Positions 1 to 8,726 of a stretch of DNA of 20,751 nucleotides are shown in pieces. Source of the DNA: Conus ventricosus (lineage: Eukaryota; Mollusca; Gastropoda; Neogastropoda; Conidae); contig CM031607.1 of the NCBI GenBank assembly GCA_018398815.1, positions 79,963,179 through 79,983,929 of the forward strand, given 5' to 3'. Each line of letters starts with the position of its first letter. The stretch's first letter is position 1. The notes beneath the pieces are model-generated. The model did not search any database. It saw nothing but the letters and a program-made list of their open reading frames with translations, and was not told the origin of the DNA. A program made the translations under genes and the position numbers.

Positions 1-194
1 GAGATGAAGACAGAACAAAGAGAAAGTAGAAGAGGAGAAGAGAGGAGGAGGAGAAGAGAAAGAAGAAGAAGAAGAAGAATTAAGAAGAAGAACGGCGCTC
101 CCATGACTCTTTATGGAGATAAAAAAGAACAGGAAGAAGAAACGTAGAAGAGGAGGAGGAGAAGAAGAAGGAGAAGAAGAAGAATAAAGGAAAA
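1..194. repeat. GAA/GGA polypurine tract
   Basis: Nearly pure purine on the + strand, mostly GAA and GGA triplets, interrupted by a short mixed patch near 90-120. No coding potential is credible, because any open frame here is only a consequence of the triplet bias. On the - strand this is a CTT-rich tract lying directly downstream of the retroelement-like terminus at 195-250. Confidence 0.9.
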
Positions 195-250
195 TTAAGA
201 TAAGTTGGCATAAAGCCCAGGCCGACCGCAAAGGGTCACATCAGGGCTGA
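195..250 (-). mobile_element. Truncated retroelement 3' terminus with nested stem-loop
   Basis: This is a 50-odd base non-repetitive island inside polypurine sequence. Read on the - strand it can fold into two nested stems: AGCCC (214-218) pairs with GGGCT (244-248), and inside that GACC (224-227) pairs with GGTC (234-237). The - strand then continues into a short AT-rich stretch and a CTT-rich tract. The layout and wording resemble 3' ends of LINE or SINE families I recall from molluscs, but the family name is unknown to me. A diverged relative in the same orientation is at 14133-14170. No coding part of the element remains. Confidence 0.45.
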
Positions 251-428
251 AGAGGAGAGGAGGAGGAGGACAGAGGGGGAGAGGAAGGGGAAGAAGAAAC
301 AGAAGAAGAAGACGAAAAATGGGGAAAGAGATGAGGGGGGCAAAGAAGAGGAGAAAGAAGACGAACACAAGTAGAAGGAGGAGAGGAAGCACAGGAGGAG
401 GAGCAGAAGGTGAATAAGGAAGAGAGGT
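251..428. repeat. GGA/GAA polypurine tract
   Basis: Purine-rich sequence dominated by GGA, GAA and short G runs, continuing the composition of 1-194 on the other side of the island at 195-250. It leads without a break into the poly-G tract. Confidence 0.85.
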
Positions 429-462
429 GGTGGGGGGGGGGGGGGGGGGGGGGGGGGGGGAT

Positions 463-523
<61 letters not shown>

Positions 524-533
524 GGGGGGGGGC

Positions 534-567
<34 letters not shown>
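429..567. repeat. 139-base near-pure G tract
   Basis: Almost uninterrupted G from 429 to 567, broken only by T at 431, AT at 461-462, A at 523 and CCC at 533-535. It would form stacked G-quadruplexes if real. Homopolymers this long are unusual in animal genomes and are also a known artefact class (two-colour short-read chemistry, or homopolymer error in long reads), so its length should not be trusted. Confidence 0.9.
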
Positions 568-569
<2 letters not shown>

Positions 570-570
570 G

Positions 571-893
571 AGAATGAGAAAAAAAGAAGAAAGAAAGAAG
601 ACACAAACATAAACAATATTTTTACATTTGTGCGCTTGTAGTGTAAATCAGAACAGAGAAGGGTAAAAAATGCAAAAACGACCCCCCCCAGTGCAAAGCA
701 AACACACCAAACCCACTTTTAACCTCCTGCGTGCTATGAAGAAAAATCCCGTCACGCAACCGATGGCAGGACCTTCCCTCTTTTCTGTCACGCCGATGGA
801 CACGTGGTGGGAAAAAAACCGCTGACCTAATATCATTATATTTGGCAACAAAGACAGGAACTGAGGACGCATGGACGTCCACTGAGGGCCGGA
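571..893. other. Unique sequence without a recognised gene
   Basis: Begins with a short A-rich GAAA tract (to about 605), then mixed-composition sequence. I see no coding frame of useful length outside microsatellite-driven frames, no RNA gene and no clear transposon terminus. Confidence 0.6.
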
Positions 894-1072
<179 letters not shown>

Positions 1073-1427
1073 ACAACGCTGGTCGGTCAGGACCATCTGA
1101 TAACATCAGACATAGACGCTCTTCCTCCCCTTCGGAAACATTCCACAGTCGGCAACCAAGCCACAAGTATTTTATCAGAGCCTCCTTGTGGCAGCCGGCT
1201 CACCATCAAGTTAATACGGACAGGACTTCCTCTTGCTGTTGGGAATCAGAACGTTTTTCCCCCCTGTTGCTAGTTCAAAATGGGTGGGGGGGGGATATAA
1301 AGAGCAGCTCTAGGATGGACGAGAGTAAGGAAGGGGAGAAGGGGAAGGGGGAATGAAAGGGGGAAGTGAAAGGGAAGAAAGGGGGGCAAGGACATATGGG
1401 ATGGAAATGGGTGTGGGTAGTAGTGTT
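1073..1427. other. Unique then G-rich sequence, no gene recognised
   Basis: Bases 1073-1270 are mixed composition with no supported coding frame. From about 1280 the sequence becomes purine-rich with GGGG and GGGA clusters (1280-1400), ending at a 19-base G run (1428-1446). Confidence 0.6.
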
Positions 1428-1446
1428 GGGGGGGGGGGGGGGGGGG
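1428..1446. repeat. Poly-G run
   Basis: Nineteen consecutive G residues following a G-rich stretch. It is potentially quadruplex-forming and its length is uncertain for the same reasons as the 429-567 tract. Confidence 0.85.
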
Positions 1447-1525
1447 TGAGAAGTCGAAGGAGAGGGGTTGGGTTAGCAAGTTTGCTACATGCTCACGATC
1501 TGGGCGGTTGTGGTGGGCCGAGATT

Positions 1526-1589
1526 GCAGAAAGAAGAAGAAGAAAAAAGAGGAGGAGTAGGAGGAGGAGGAGGGAGAGAGAGAGAGAGA

Positions 1590-1651
<62 letters not shown>

Positions 1652-1672
1652 GAAGAAGAGAAGAGAGAGAGA
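1526..1672. repeat. Polypurine and (GA)n array
   Basis: AAG/GGA triplets (1526-1572) run into a long (GA)n array with one CACA interruption at about 1590. On the - strand this CT array lies immediately downstream of the 3' end of repeat unit 1 (1685-1949). Confidence 0.95.
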
Positions 1673-1684
1673 GGAATGGGGGGG

Positions 1685-1949
1685 ACTTTTCAGATAAAAA
1701 CCTAAGCCCTTCATTAGGAGAATATGCGCTATGCACATAATTAAACACAATAATAAGAAAGAAAAGTTTTTAAAAAAAAGAAAAATTTCCCTTTGCATAT
1801 ACAAATTGGATTAACCAATCAACCCAGTAGTATTTAACACTGAAATAAACATTCTATCAAAAACCACAATTTTGCCACCTGTTAAGAACCTCAAAAATAA
1901 ACGAAGAAAGCTCAATTTTCTTTAACTCAAGTCTCGTCCAGAGAGAGAC
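1685..1949 (-). mobile_element. Repeat unit 1 (retroelement 3'-end-like, minus strand)
   Basis: First of four related AT-rich units in this block. Landmarks shared with the others: TTCAGATAAA at 1689-1698, the GCATATACAAATTG stretch ending at 1808, ACCAATCAACCCAGTAGT at 1814-1831, TGAAATAAACATTCTA at 1841-1856 and ACCACAATTTTG near 1864. On the - strand the unit ends in TTTATCTGAA, as units 3 and 4 do (TTTATCTGAATAAA), then enters a CT array. No protein-coding part is visible. It reads as a 5'-truncated or non-autonomous retroelement 3' end, or equally as a satellite unit. Confidence 0.5.
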
Positions 1950-1954
1950 ACACA

Positions 1955-2146
1955 TCACAAAAAAAATAAAGTAAAAAGAAAGAATCCCCCTTTGCATATA
2001 CAAATTGATTATACCAATCAACCCAGTAGTGTTTTAAAAACCACTGAAATAAACATTCTACAAAACCACAATTTACCAACCTGTTAAAAACCTCAAAAAT
2101 AAACGTAGCTCAATTTTTGTAACTCAGTCTCGTCCAGAGAGAGACA
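1955..2146 (-). mobile_element. Repeat unit 2 (partial copy, minus strand)
   Basis: A close duplicate of 1789-1950 displaced by about 196-204 bases. The same CCCTTTGCATATACAAATTG (1988-2007), ACCAATCAACCCAGTAGT (2013-2030), TGAAATAAACATTCTA (2045-2060) and GTCTCGTCCAGAGAGAGACA (2127-2146) recur in order with small indels. It lacks the TTCAGATAAA end seen in units 1, 3 and 4, so it is truncated at that side. The high similarity to unit 1 compared with units 3 and 4 indicates a more recent local duplication. Confidence 0.6.
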
Positions 2147-2320
2147 GACAGACAAGGACAGACAGACATGCAACAGGCAGACAGACAGACAGAGACGGAG
2201 ACACGAGAGACCGAGAGACAGCGACAGCGACAGTAACAGTGACAGAGACAGAACAGAAGACAGAGAGAGTGTTTTGACTCGGGACAGAGAAAGAGAGAGA
2301 GAGAGAGACAGAGAGAGAGA

Positions 2321-2357
<37 letters not shown>

Positions 2358-2521
2358 GGGGGGGCATACAGACAATGTAGAGACAGAACGGAACAAACAG
2401 GTAGGCAGGCAGACAGACAACAGTCAGAAGCCGAAATACGAGGCTGTTTGACTCTGATCAGAGATAGACAGACAACAGACAGACAGACAGACAGACTGAC
2501 AGACAACATACAGGCAGAAAT
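2141..2521. repeat. GACA/GA/CAGA compound array
   Basis: Interleaved GACA, GA and CAGA repeats with a G run at about 2355-2364. It lies between repeat units 2 and 3 and abuts the TTCAGATAAAG end of unit 3. All long open frames here are repeat artefacts. Confidence 0.9.
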
Positions 2522-2745
2522 AAAGGATTATTTATTCAGATAAAGAGTTTAACCCCCTAAATAACAGGGAATGCGCTCATAACTAAAGGAAACAACAGAA
2601 TCCAGCAGCCTATACAAATCTGGTGAATCAAATCAATACTGATATACACATTCCCACGAAACCACAATTTGCAACCTCACAAGTACCGTATAAATAAATA
2701 TAGCTAAAATCTTTAACACAAATTCCAAGTATCGTTTCAGAGAGA
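2522..2745 (-). mobile_element. Repeat unit 3 (minus strand)
   Basis: Diverged copy of the unit: TTCAGATAAAG at 2535-2545, ACCACAATTTGCAACCT at 2661-2677, then a border with GA repeats at about 2740. Read on the - strand it has a possible CCCT/AGGG stem followed by TTTATCTGAATAAA, which includes a canonical AATAAA, then the CT array. Its landmark spacing to unit 4 is 510 bases. Confidence 0.5.
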
Positions 2746-3036
2746 GAGTGGAGAGAGATAGGGGGGAGAGAGAGAGACAGAGACAGAGATCAGTGACAGA
2801 CAGAGACAGAGAGAATCCTAGAGAGAGAGACAGTGACAAGAGACAGAGAGAGACAGAGAGAGAGAGAGAAAGAGAGAGAGCGAGAGAGATAGAGTGACAG
2901 AGACCAGAGACAAAGACAGAGACAGACAACAGATAAATAAATAAAGAGAGAGAGAGAGAAGAGAGAGAGAGGAGAGAAAAGAAAGAGAGAGAGAGAGAGG
3001 AGAGAGAGAGATAGAGTGAGAGAGAGAGAGAGAGAG
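2746..3036. repeat. GA/GACA array
   Basis: GA dinucleotides with GACAGA and TAGA variants, one AT-rich interruption at about 2930-2945, and pure GA ends. It separates repeat units 3 and 4. Confidence 0.92.
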
Positions 3037-3262
3037 AATTTTTATTCAGATAAAGACCCAACCCCTCAATATGGGGACTATAAACTAAATAAACAAAACA
3101 ATAAAATCCAGTAGAATCTACAAAGTCGGTGAATCAATCATCCAAGTTGTATTCACGAATAAATACAACATTCTACGATATATCGCAATTTGCGACCTGT
3201 TTAAGTAACCCTCATATATAAACATAGCTAAAATCAATAACATAGGCTACAATCTCGAACGA
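3037..3262 (-). mobile_element. Repeat unit 4 (minus strand)
   Basis: Fourth copy: TTCAGATAAAG at 3045-3055, CGCAATTTGCGACCTGTTTA from about 3185, bordered at about 3260 by GA repeats. On the - strand, CCCC and GGGG about seven bases apart can pair just before TTTATCTGAATAAA, and a CT array follows. No coding sequence is visible. It shares its internal order of motifs with units 1-3 but is clearly diverged. Confidence 0.5.
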
Positions 3263-3266
3263 GAGA

Positions 3267-3297
<31 letters not shown>

Positions 3298-3301
3298 TAG
3301 A

Positions 3302-3335
<34 letters not shown>

Positions 3336-3546
3336 CGACAGACAGACAGACAGACAGAGGAAAAGAGAGAGAAGGGTAGGGTTGATTTGATGAGTAGAGG
3401 AGCGGGTGGGGCGAGAGGAGAATAGAGACAGACAGACATAATAAAAAGGGGAGAGAGAACAGACAGACCGACGCCAGACCGGACAGAGGGACAGAGGGAC
3501 AGTCAGAGAGACAGAGAACAGAGAGATAGAGACCAAAAACAAAGAG

Positions 3547-3582
<36 letters not shown>

Positions 3583-3597
3583 AGAAGAGAGCAGGCG
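3263..3597. repeat. GA/GACA array
   Basis: GA and GACA repeats, with a less regular G/A/T section at about 3370-3440 and GACC/GGGACA variants at 3465-3510. It closes the tandem block of unit-plus-array composites. Confidence 0.9.
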
Positions 3598-3697
3598 ATA
3601 TGCAAAGAGGACAACTGGACCTTTCGCACGTGTCCACTTCAACATTAGCCCCATTTCACTTCCTGGTCCACTCCCTTCCCATGATTCCCGCAGTCAC
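3598..3697. other. Unique sequence before the gap
   Basis: About 100 bases of mixed composition between the GA array and the run of N. Nothing recognisable. Confidence 0.6.
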
Positions 3698-3797
3698 NNN
3701 NNNNNNNNNNNNNNNNNNNNNNNNNNNNNNNNNNNNNNNNNNNNNNNNNNNNNNNNNNNNNNNNNNNNNNNNNNNNNNNNNNNNNNNNNNNNNNNNN
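3698..3797. other. Assembly gap (100 N)
   Basis: Exactly 100 N, the usual convention for a scaffold gap of unknown size. Sequence on the two sides cannot be assumed to be contiguous or correctly oriented. The + strand switches from purine-rich before it to pyrimidine-rich after it. Confidence 0.99.
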
Positions 3798-4156
3798 GCG
3801 CCTTCAGCAGTACTCGTTCCCCGTCTGCGCAAGCGCACCCCATGGAGGATATCGTTTAATTAAGAACGCTCAGAAGAAAAAACCCTGCTCATTCCTGAAC
3901 AGGAGTGATGGCAAAGTGACGGGGACTGAATGGCGTTCTGTAAGCTGCTGTCCTTTAAATTCTGAGTGGACTTGCAGCAGTCCTCGAGTCTTTGAGAACC
4001 GCAGGAGCGGGGAATCTGTAACCGTGAAGCAGCGCAGCGCGGTCGTTTCAGTCAGCCTCTTTTGATATCAGCAGGCGAGTGGTATCGATTTTTGTTGTTT
4101 GAATGGACCAGCAAAGGTGTGAGTGGGAGATTTGAGGTCCTTCCTGTTGATGAGGT
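3798..4156 (+). other. Unique, moderately GC-rich stretch with possible exon signals
   Basis: The least repetitive and most gene-like composition in the left half. TGCGCAAGCGCA at 3826-3837 is one base off the NRF-1 site consensus and is also an inverted repeat. One + frame is open from 3996 through 4154 (53 codons, no ATG inside) and ends at GAG followed by GTATGT at 4155-4160, a good match to an animal 5' splice site; TTG repeats follow. No protein family is recognised in the translated stretch. It could be a 5' untranslated or internal exon truncated by the gap, or chance. Confidence 0.25.
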
Positions 4157-4157
4157 A

Positions 4158-4189
<32 letters not shown>

Positions 4190-4206
4190 GTTTGTTGTTT
4201 GTTGTT
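4157..4206. repeat. (TTG)n array
   Basis: About ten TTG/GTT triplets followed by TTTG variants. Confidence 0.93.
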
Positions 4207-4360
4207 TTCCTGTTCGCTTTCTTTTTTCCTTTTTTTTTTTTTCTTTTTTCCTTTTGTCTTGTCCATTCCTTAGTTTTCTCCTTCTTGTTAATCATCCCCT
4301 TAAAATGGTTAGTGTCCCTGCCTTCCTTCTCCGCCTCGTTTTTTTTTTTTTTTGCAAGAG
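4207..4360. repeat. Pyrimidine-rich tract with poly-T runs
   Basis: T runs of 12-15 at about 4228-4241 and 4340-4354 within C/T-rich sequence. It contains a possible polypyrimidine-AG at about 4270, which could be a splice acceptor partner of the 4155 donor, but pyrimidine context is so common here that this has little weight. Confidence 0.75.
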
Positions 4361-4394
4361 CACTGATTTCTTTAGCTTGCTGTTTACGCTTTGC

Positions 4395-4434
<40 letters not shown>

Positions 4435-4473
4435 ACTCAACCTCATCACTCTTCATCTCCTCTCGTCTTCTCA

Positions 4474-4500
<27 letters not shown>
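4395..4500. repeat. Two (CT)n arrays
   Basis: TC/CT repeats at about 4400-4430 and 4470-4500 separated by a C/T/A-rich stretch. Confidence 0.93.
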
Positions 4501-4505
<5 letters not shown>

Positions 4506-4559
4506 TTGTCAGTACAACACATGTTAATATCTGACAGTACATGGAGTTCAGCCAGTCAG

Positions 4560-4621
4560 TGTGTTGTGTGTTGTGTGTGTGTGTGTGTGTGTGTGTTGTT
4601 GTGTTTGGTGTGTGTGTGGTG
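4560..4621. repeat. (TG)n array
   Basis: TG repeats with several TTG interruptions. Confidence 0.92.
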
Positions 4622-4835
4622 CTGTGCAATGGATTGATTGTGCCGAAGGAGTAAAAGTGAAATGAGGGTGCCATCTGACTGAATGCCCATCATTCTGTCG
4701 GGGGGGGTGCGGAGAAAGAAACCACAAAGACTGTCATTATCTCTCTTGGCCCTCTTCTCCTCTGTGTTCTCCGGGTTTTTCTTTTTTTTCCTTTCTGCTG
4801 CTGCAGAGTTCAAACAGCTGCACGTAGGAATGTTA
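4622..4835. other. Unique sequence, no gene recognised
   Basis: Mixed composition with a short pyrimidine run at about 4770-4795 and CTGCTGCTGCAG at its end. No coding frame or RNA gene is supported. Confidence 0.6.
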
Positions 4836-4876
4836 TAATCATAGCACACGCATACTCACGCACGCACGCACGCACA

Positions 4877-4907
<31 letters not shown>

Positions 4908-5164
4908 CACACACAAACACACACACATACACACACGCGCGCACACACACACGCGCGCGCGCGCGCGCATACGCCCTACACTCATGAGCGGAAGCATGCA
5001 CACCACGCACACGCATCACATCCACACCACACACACAACACACAAACACACACACACCACACACAACACACACACTCACACACACACAACACACACACAC
5101 GAACACACACGCGCGCGCGCGCGCGCGCTGCGCACACACAACACACACACACGCAACCATACAC
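4836..5164. repeat. CA/CG alternating purine-pyrimidine array
   Basis: Over 300 bases of mostly alternating CA with embedded ACGC repeats (4857-4875) and two uninterrupted CG blocks, about 4958-4969 and 5109-5128. (CG)n flanked by (CA)n is the strongest known Z-DNA-forming composition. Frames crossing it are artefacts of the repeat. Confidence 0.95.
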
Positions 5165-5228
5165 ACCCTCTCTCTCTCTCCCCTCTCCACCCTCTCTCCC
5201 TCCACTCTCTCTCTCTCTTCTCTCTCTA
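5165..5228. repeat. (CT)n array
   Basis: CT repeats with CCCTC variants following directly on the CA block. Confidence 0.92.
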
Positions 5229-5719
5229 TGTTGAGTCTCAGACGAATGTGGGTCGGAAGAGAATGTGAATGCATTAAAATGAACTAATAGAGATAACTAC
5301 TTTATGAATGTTTACAAAATGCCATGGACATGCTGTCCTTTTGATGGTAATGTCTGTGTTGATATTTCTCACGTGCGATGTTATGGAGCTCTGCCTGATG
5401 ATTCGAATGGTTGGGAATCGAAATGAAAGAAGCAATGAATGGTTTGACACTGAGTGAGAAAAAAAAGAAAAGAGAACATTCAGAGGTCTTCTTAAAGTTT
5501 CCCACAAGGTGTAAAAGGGAAGGATAATAAAAAGTATTACAAAGGACGTTATGTATATGAAAGAAGGGGAATATGGGCAGATGAAGAGAAAAAAAGAAAC
5601 ATGAATTATTAAGAATTAAAATTACAAAAATAAAAAAATTCGGTAAAGATTCAAGTCAGTTTTTGGTCATAATTAGATCAGGAGTAGAAGGTGCCCATTT
5701 ATTTTAACTAATAATATAA
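5229..5719. other. AT-rich unique sequence
   Basis: AT-rich, with A-runs near 5460 and 5590-5640. It may contain decayed upstream sequence of LINE A, but no motif is recognisable before about 5740. No independent gene is seen. Confidence 0.5.
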
Positions 5720-7860
5720 TCACTCAACAATGGTAATGATCATTTTTTCGGTCAGTTTTTAAGAGATACAGACGACACTTTACTGATGGAAATGACATCT
5801 TTTGAGGATGCTGGAGGTTTTGAGGAGCCCTTATTTAATATGCTATTATGTAGAAATGAAGTGATTGATAGCATAAAGCATCTAAAGTCAGGGAAAAGTG
5901 CGGGCCCAGATAGAAATTTTAAGTGAAATGCTGAAACATTCAAATTACGTTTCGTTGATTTCCTTGTAATGGTTATATAATAGACTGTTTGATGATGGAA
6001 ACTTCCCTCTGCCTGCCAGATCTATTATTGTTTCTTTTCAAAAAAAGGGAGATCCAAATAACCCAGATAACTACCGTGGAGTTGCTCTGACAAGTTCGTA
6101 AGTAAAAAAATCTACACTCATATTTTTAACAGAACGACTCACAAAGTGGGCCAAAGGGAGGAAAAAATTATCGAAGAAGCAAGCACTTCCGATCACACAT
6201 AGTACTATAGACCATATTTTTAACGGCTTTTGCAATATTCAAACACACTAAATGAAAAACAAAAAAATTACATTGCTTTCGGTCGACTTTAGAAAGGCCT
6301 TCGACTTCCGTTAAATCGTAACATGTTATGGGCATCCTTACGTAAAAGTGGAGTGGATGCAAGTTGTACATGGCACTTCGTGGTGATTAAAACGATTGTG
6401 TTTCAGCATGTGTGCGTGAAAGTGTATCTATTCGGATGTATTTGAATGTCCCCAAGGAGTGGAAGCAAGGAATGCTTATTAAAGTCCTCAGATGTATCAT
6501 TCTTTATTAATGACTTAGGAAATGAAAATAACAAAGAAAGGAAAGCATGGCATTCAAATGATCCCAGGAGCGGTTGAATTTTTTTAACTGATATACGCAG
6601 ATGAGGTGATATTAGTAACTAATACTGTGGTGGGTCTTCAAAATCACTGAATAATTAAAAGAAGAGGCAGATATCGTCTGTCTCTAACTTGTTAATCTTT
6701 GAGAAAACAAATGTATATGTAATCAGAAATGGTGGTCACCTTGCCCGTCATAAAAATGGTTTTATGGCATCAATGAAGTAAAAATAACTAACTCATATAT
6801 ATATTTAGATATGCTGTTTACAACCAGGTGATATGAAACGCACATAATGAGAATTGTAGAAAAAGGAAAAAAAGGAGTCATAGAAATTCTAAAAGCTTTT
6901 AAGGTAAACTAAATTCGATTGAACTTTCTTGTATATTTGGAAGCTAATTGATGCAAAAATCGAACCACTTCTTACGTATGACGCAGAAATATGGGGTTCT
7001 CGTGACAACAGAGATCTATAGGAAAGTACAACACTTTGCAATCAAACGCTTTTTAATGTTCCACTGCCAGTTCCAATACAGATAATGTATGTGAAACTGC
7101 AAGATACCCTTTATATTTCATGACGTACGTTAAATGTATAAAGTATTGGCTTAATTATTGAGGTTACCTGACCCTCAAGACACTGTAAAACAGGCATATC
7201 AAATGCTACTAAATGAACTTTGATCGGGGGAAAGAAAATTGGGTATTTTTTTAAAATGTAGATTCTAACCTACGAAATGGATTTGGAATCGTGTGGATGT
7301 GCCAGGGGGTTGATATGAAAACGGATTATTTTGGAATTTAAGATAGATGATTGCTACATAACAAACAGAACAGAGCATTCCAAAATGGAAAACACAGAAC
7401 GGTACAGTTTGGTTTATTAGTTTTTAAAATATATTTTGAAACAGAAAAATATGTACGTTGAATACGAGTAGATGGCACAGAATTTGCCTTGCCAGAAAAC
7501 TTGGTTTGAACGCCCATAAAAAAATGGTTTCTTCTTACTGAGCCCTCTACAACACTGTCGCCTTGTCATTGTGTGGTTACATCTAGGGAAGCTGAGAAGC
7601 ATTTCCAATCATTGTACAGAATACAGCAGTATAAATACGCGAAAAATGCATATTTTTGAAAACAATCTGCTAAAAATAAGGACAAACAGTTGGTGTGCTA
7701 AAACTGAACTAAGACGATGATTCTGTGAAATCTCTGCAAAGAATATTGCAGAAAGCTTTGAATATCAAGAAACAAAAAAACTAACTCGAATTGATGTAAC
7801 TAGTAAAATACGAATTCTGAAGAAGATTTAATTTGTATTCATGCAATTTTTTTAGAATGG
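5720..7860 (+). pseudogene. LINE A: decayed non-LTR retrotransposon reverse transcriptase
   Basis: Remnant of a LINE ORF2. In order: NEVIDSIKHLKSGKSAGPD (5855-5911) matching the RT block with the GPD turn; KKGDPNNPDNYRGVALTS (6042-6095); VDFRKAFD (6282-6305), the first catalytic Asp region; CPQGVEAR (6447-6470), where functional relatives have a PxGVxQG-type block; YADEV (6594-6608), the YADD/FADD catalytic box with its second Asp replaced by Glu; and a thumb-region LTYDAEIWG (6971-6997). The pieces lie in at least two frames with many stops, so the protein cannot be made. No endonuclease is recognisable upstream, so the copy is probably 5'-truncated or too decayed there. The C-terminal part fades near 7800. 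Clade is unresolved without a search. Confidence 0.85.
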
Positions 7861-8045
7861 CGTATTTTGGATGGTTCGGATGCAGGTCTAATTTGCTTGA
7901 AAGCCAAGCATTCAATTTCATGCATCGATACTGTTTTGGATTGTTACTTTGCCTTATTTTGTTTTGATCTTTTGTTTGCACCCCCCATGTCCCACAAAGG
8001 CTGTAATAGCCACATGACATTAAAATTGTTCATGTTCAGATGTTT
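7861..8045 (+). mobile_element. LINE A 3' untranslated end with nested stem-loop
   Basis: T-rich sequence ending in a clear nested inverted repeat: ATGTC (7987-7991) pairs with GACAT (8016-8020), and GGCT (7999-8002) with AGCC (8008-8011) around a GTAAT loop. An AT-rich ACATTAAAATTG follows, then ATGTTC-like repeats (GTTCATGTTCAGATGTT) and, from about 8048, CT repeats. This is the expected arrangement for a LINE 3' end, where the stem-loop serves as the recognition site for the element's reverse transcriptase in several non-LTR clades. Confidence 0.6.
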
Positions 8046-8047
8046 CT

Positions 8048-8226
8048 TCTACTCTGTCTCTCGCTCAGTCTCTCTGTCCCTGTCTCCCTCTCTATCTCCC
8101 TCCCACTCTCTCTCACTCTCTCTCTCTCTCTCTCCTCTCTCTCGCCCCCTCTTCCCTCCCCCCTCTTCTCTCTCTCTCTCTCTTCTCTCTCCTCTCTCTC
8201 TCCCTCTCTCTCTCATCTCTTCTCTC
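8048..8226. repeat. (CT)n array after LINE A
   Basis: CT repeats with CCCT and GTCT variants, starting directly after the LINE A tail. Confidence 0.93.
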
Positions 8227-8228
8227 AC

Positions 8229-8277
8229 ATGCGTCACACGCATACACTACCTCTCACTCTCTCTTTCACTCACTCGA
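8229..8277. repeat. Hairpin-containing module, copy 1
   Basis: ATGCGT CAC ACGCAT (8229-8243) is a perfect 6-base inverted repeat. It is followed by ACAC, a short CT run and TCACTCGA (8270-8277). The same order with nearly the same spacing occurs at 8770-8816, so this is a duplicated module rather than a chance palindrome. Confidence 0.6.
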
Positions 8278-8352
8278 GCACACACACACACACACACACA
8301 CACACCACACAACACACACAACAAACACTACACACACACACACACACACCCA
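8278..8352. repeat. (CA)n array
   Basis: CA repeats with AACA interruptions. Confidence 0.94.
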
Positions 8353-8480
8353 CCCATTGCCGCACACGCCCCGCACCTTTCCACTTGATGGGCAAGTCTG
8401 AGTGCCGGTGCCAAGCCCTGTTAAAGGGAGTGCCATGGTTCAGACTAATCATTTAGACCCAGGAAACAGAATTTCACTGA
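8353..8480. other. Short unique spacer
   Basis: About 130 bases of mixed sequence between arrays. Nothing recognisable. Confidence 0.6.
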
Positions 8481-8726
8481 CTCTCTCTCATGTGTCCTGT
8501 CTCTGTCTGTCTGTCTGTCCTGTCTCCTCTCTCTCTCTCTCTCTCTCCTCTCATTCTTTCCCTCTCTCTCTCTCTCTCTCTCTCTCCCTCTCTCTCTTCT
8601 CATATCTCACTCTCCTCTCTCTCTCTTTTTCTCTCTCTCTCCTCTCTCTCTCTCATCCCCCGGGTGGTCTCTCTCTCACTCTCTTCTCTCCACCTCTCAC
8701 CCTCTCTTCTCTCACTCTGCATTCTC

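Noticed and set aside
236..616. Long Pro-, Gly- or Ser/Leu-rich open frames over the G, GA, CT and C tracts
   Set aside because: They are produced by low-complexity DNA that lacks stop codons; homologous frames exist on both strands and in several phases.
2141..3597. CRISPR-like alternation of repeats and spacers
   Set aside because: The repeated units are 200 bases or more and diverged, the intervening DNA is microsatellite, and the context is a eukaryotic genome.
5891..6608. LINE A as a viral or LTR-element polymerase
   Set aside because: The motif set (GKSAGPD, NPDNYRGVALTS, VDFRKAFD) is of non-LTR type, and no protease, integrase or LTRs are visible.
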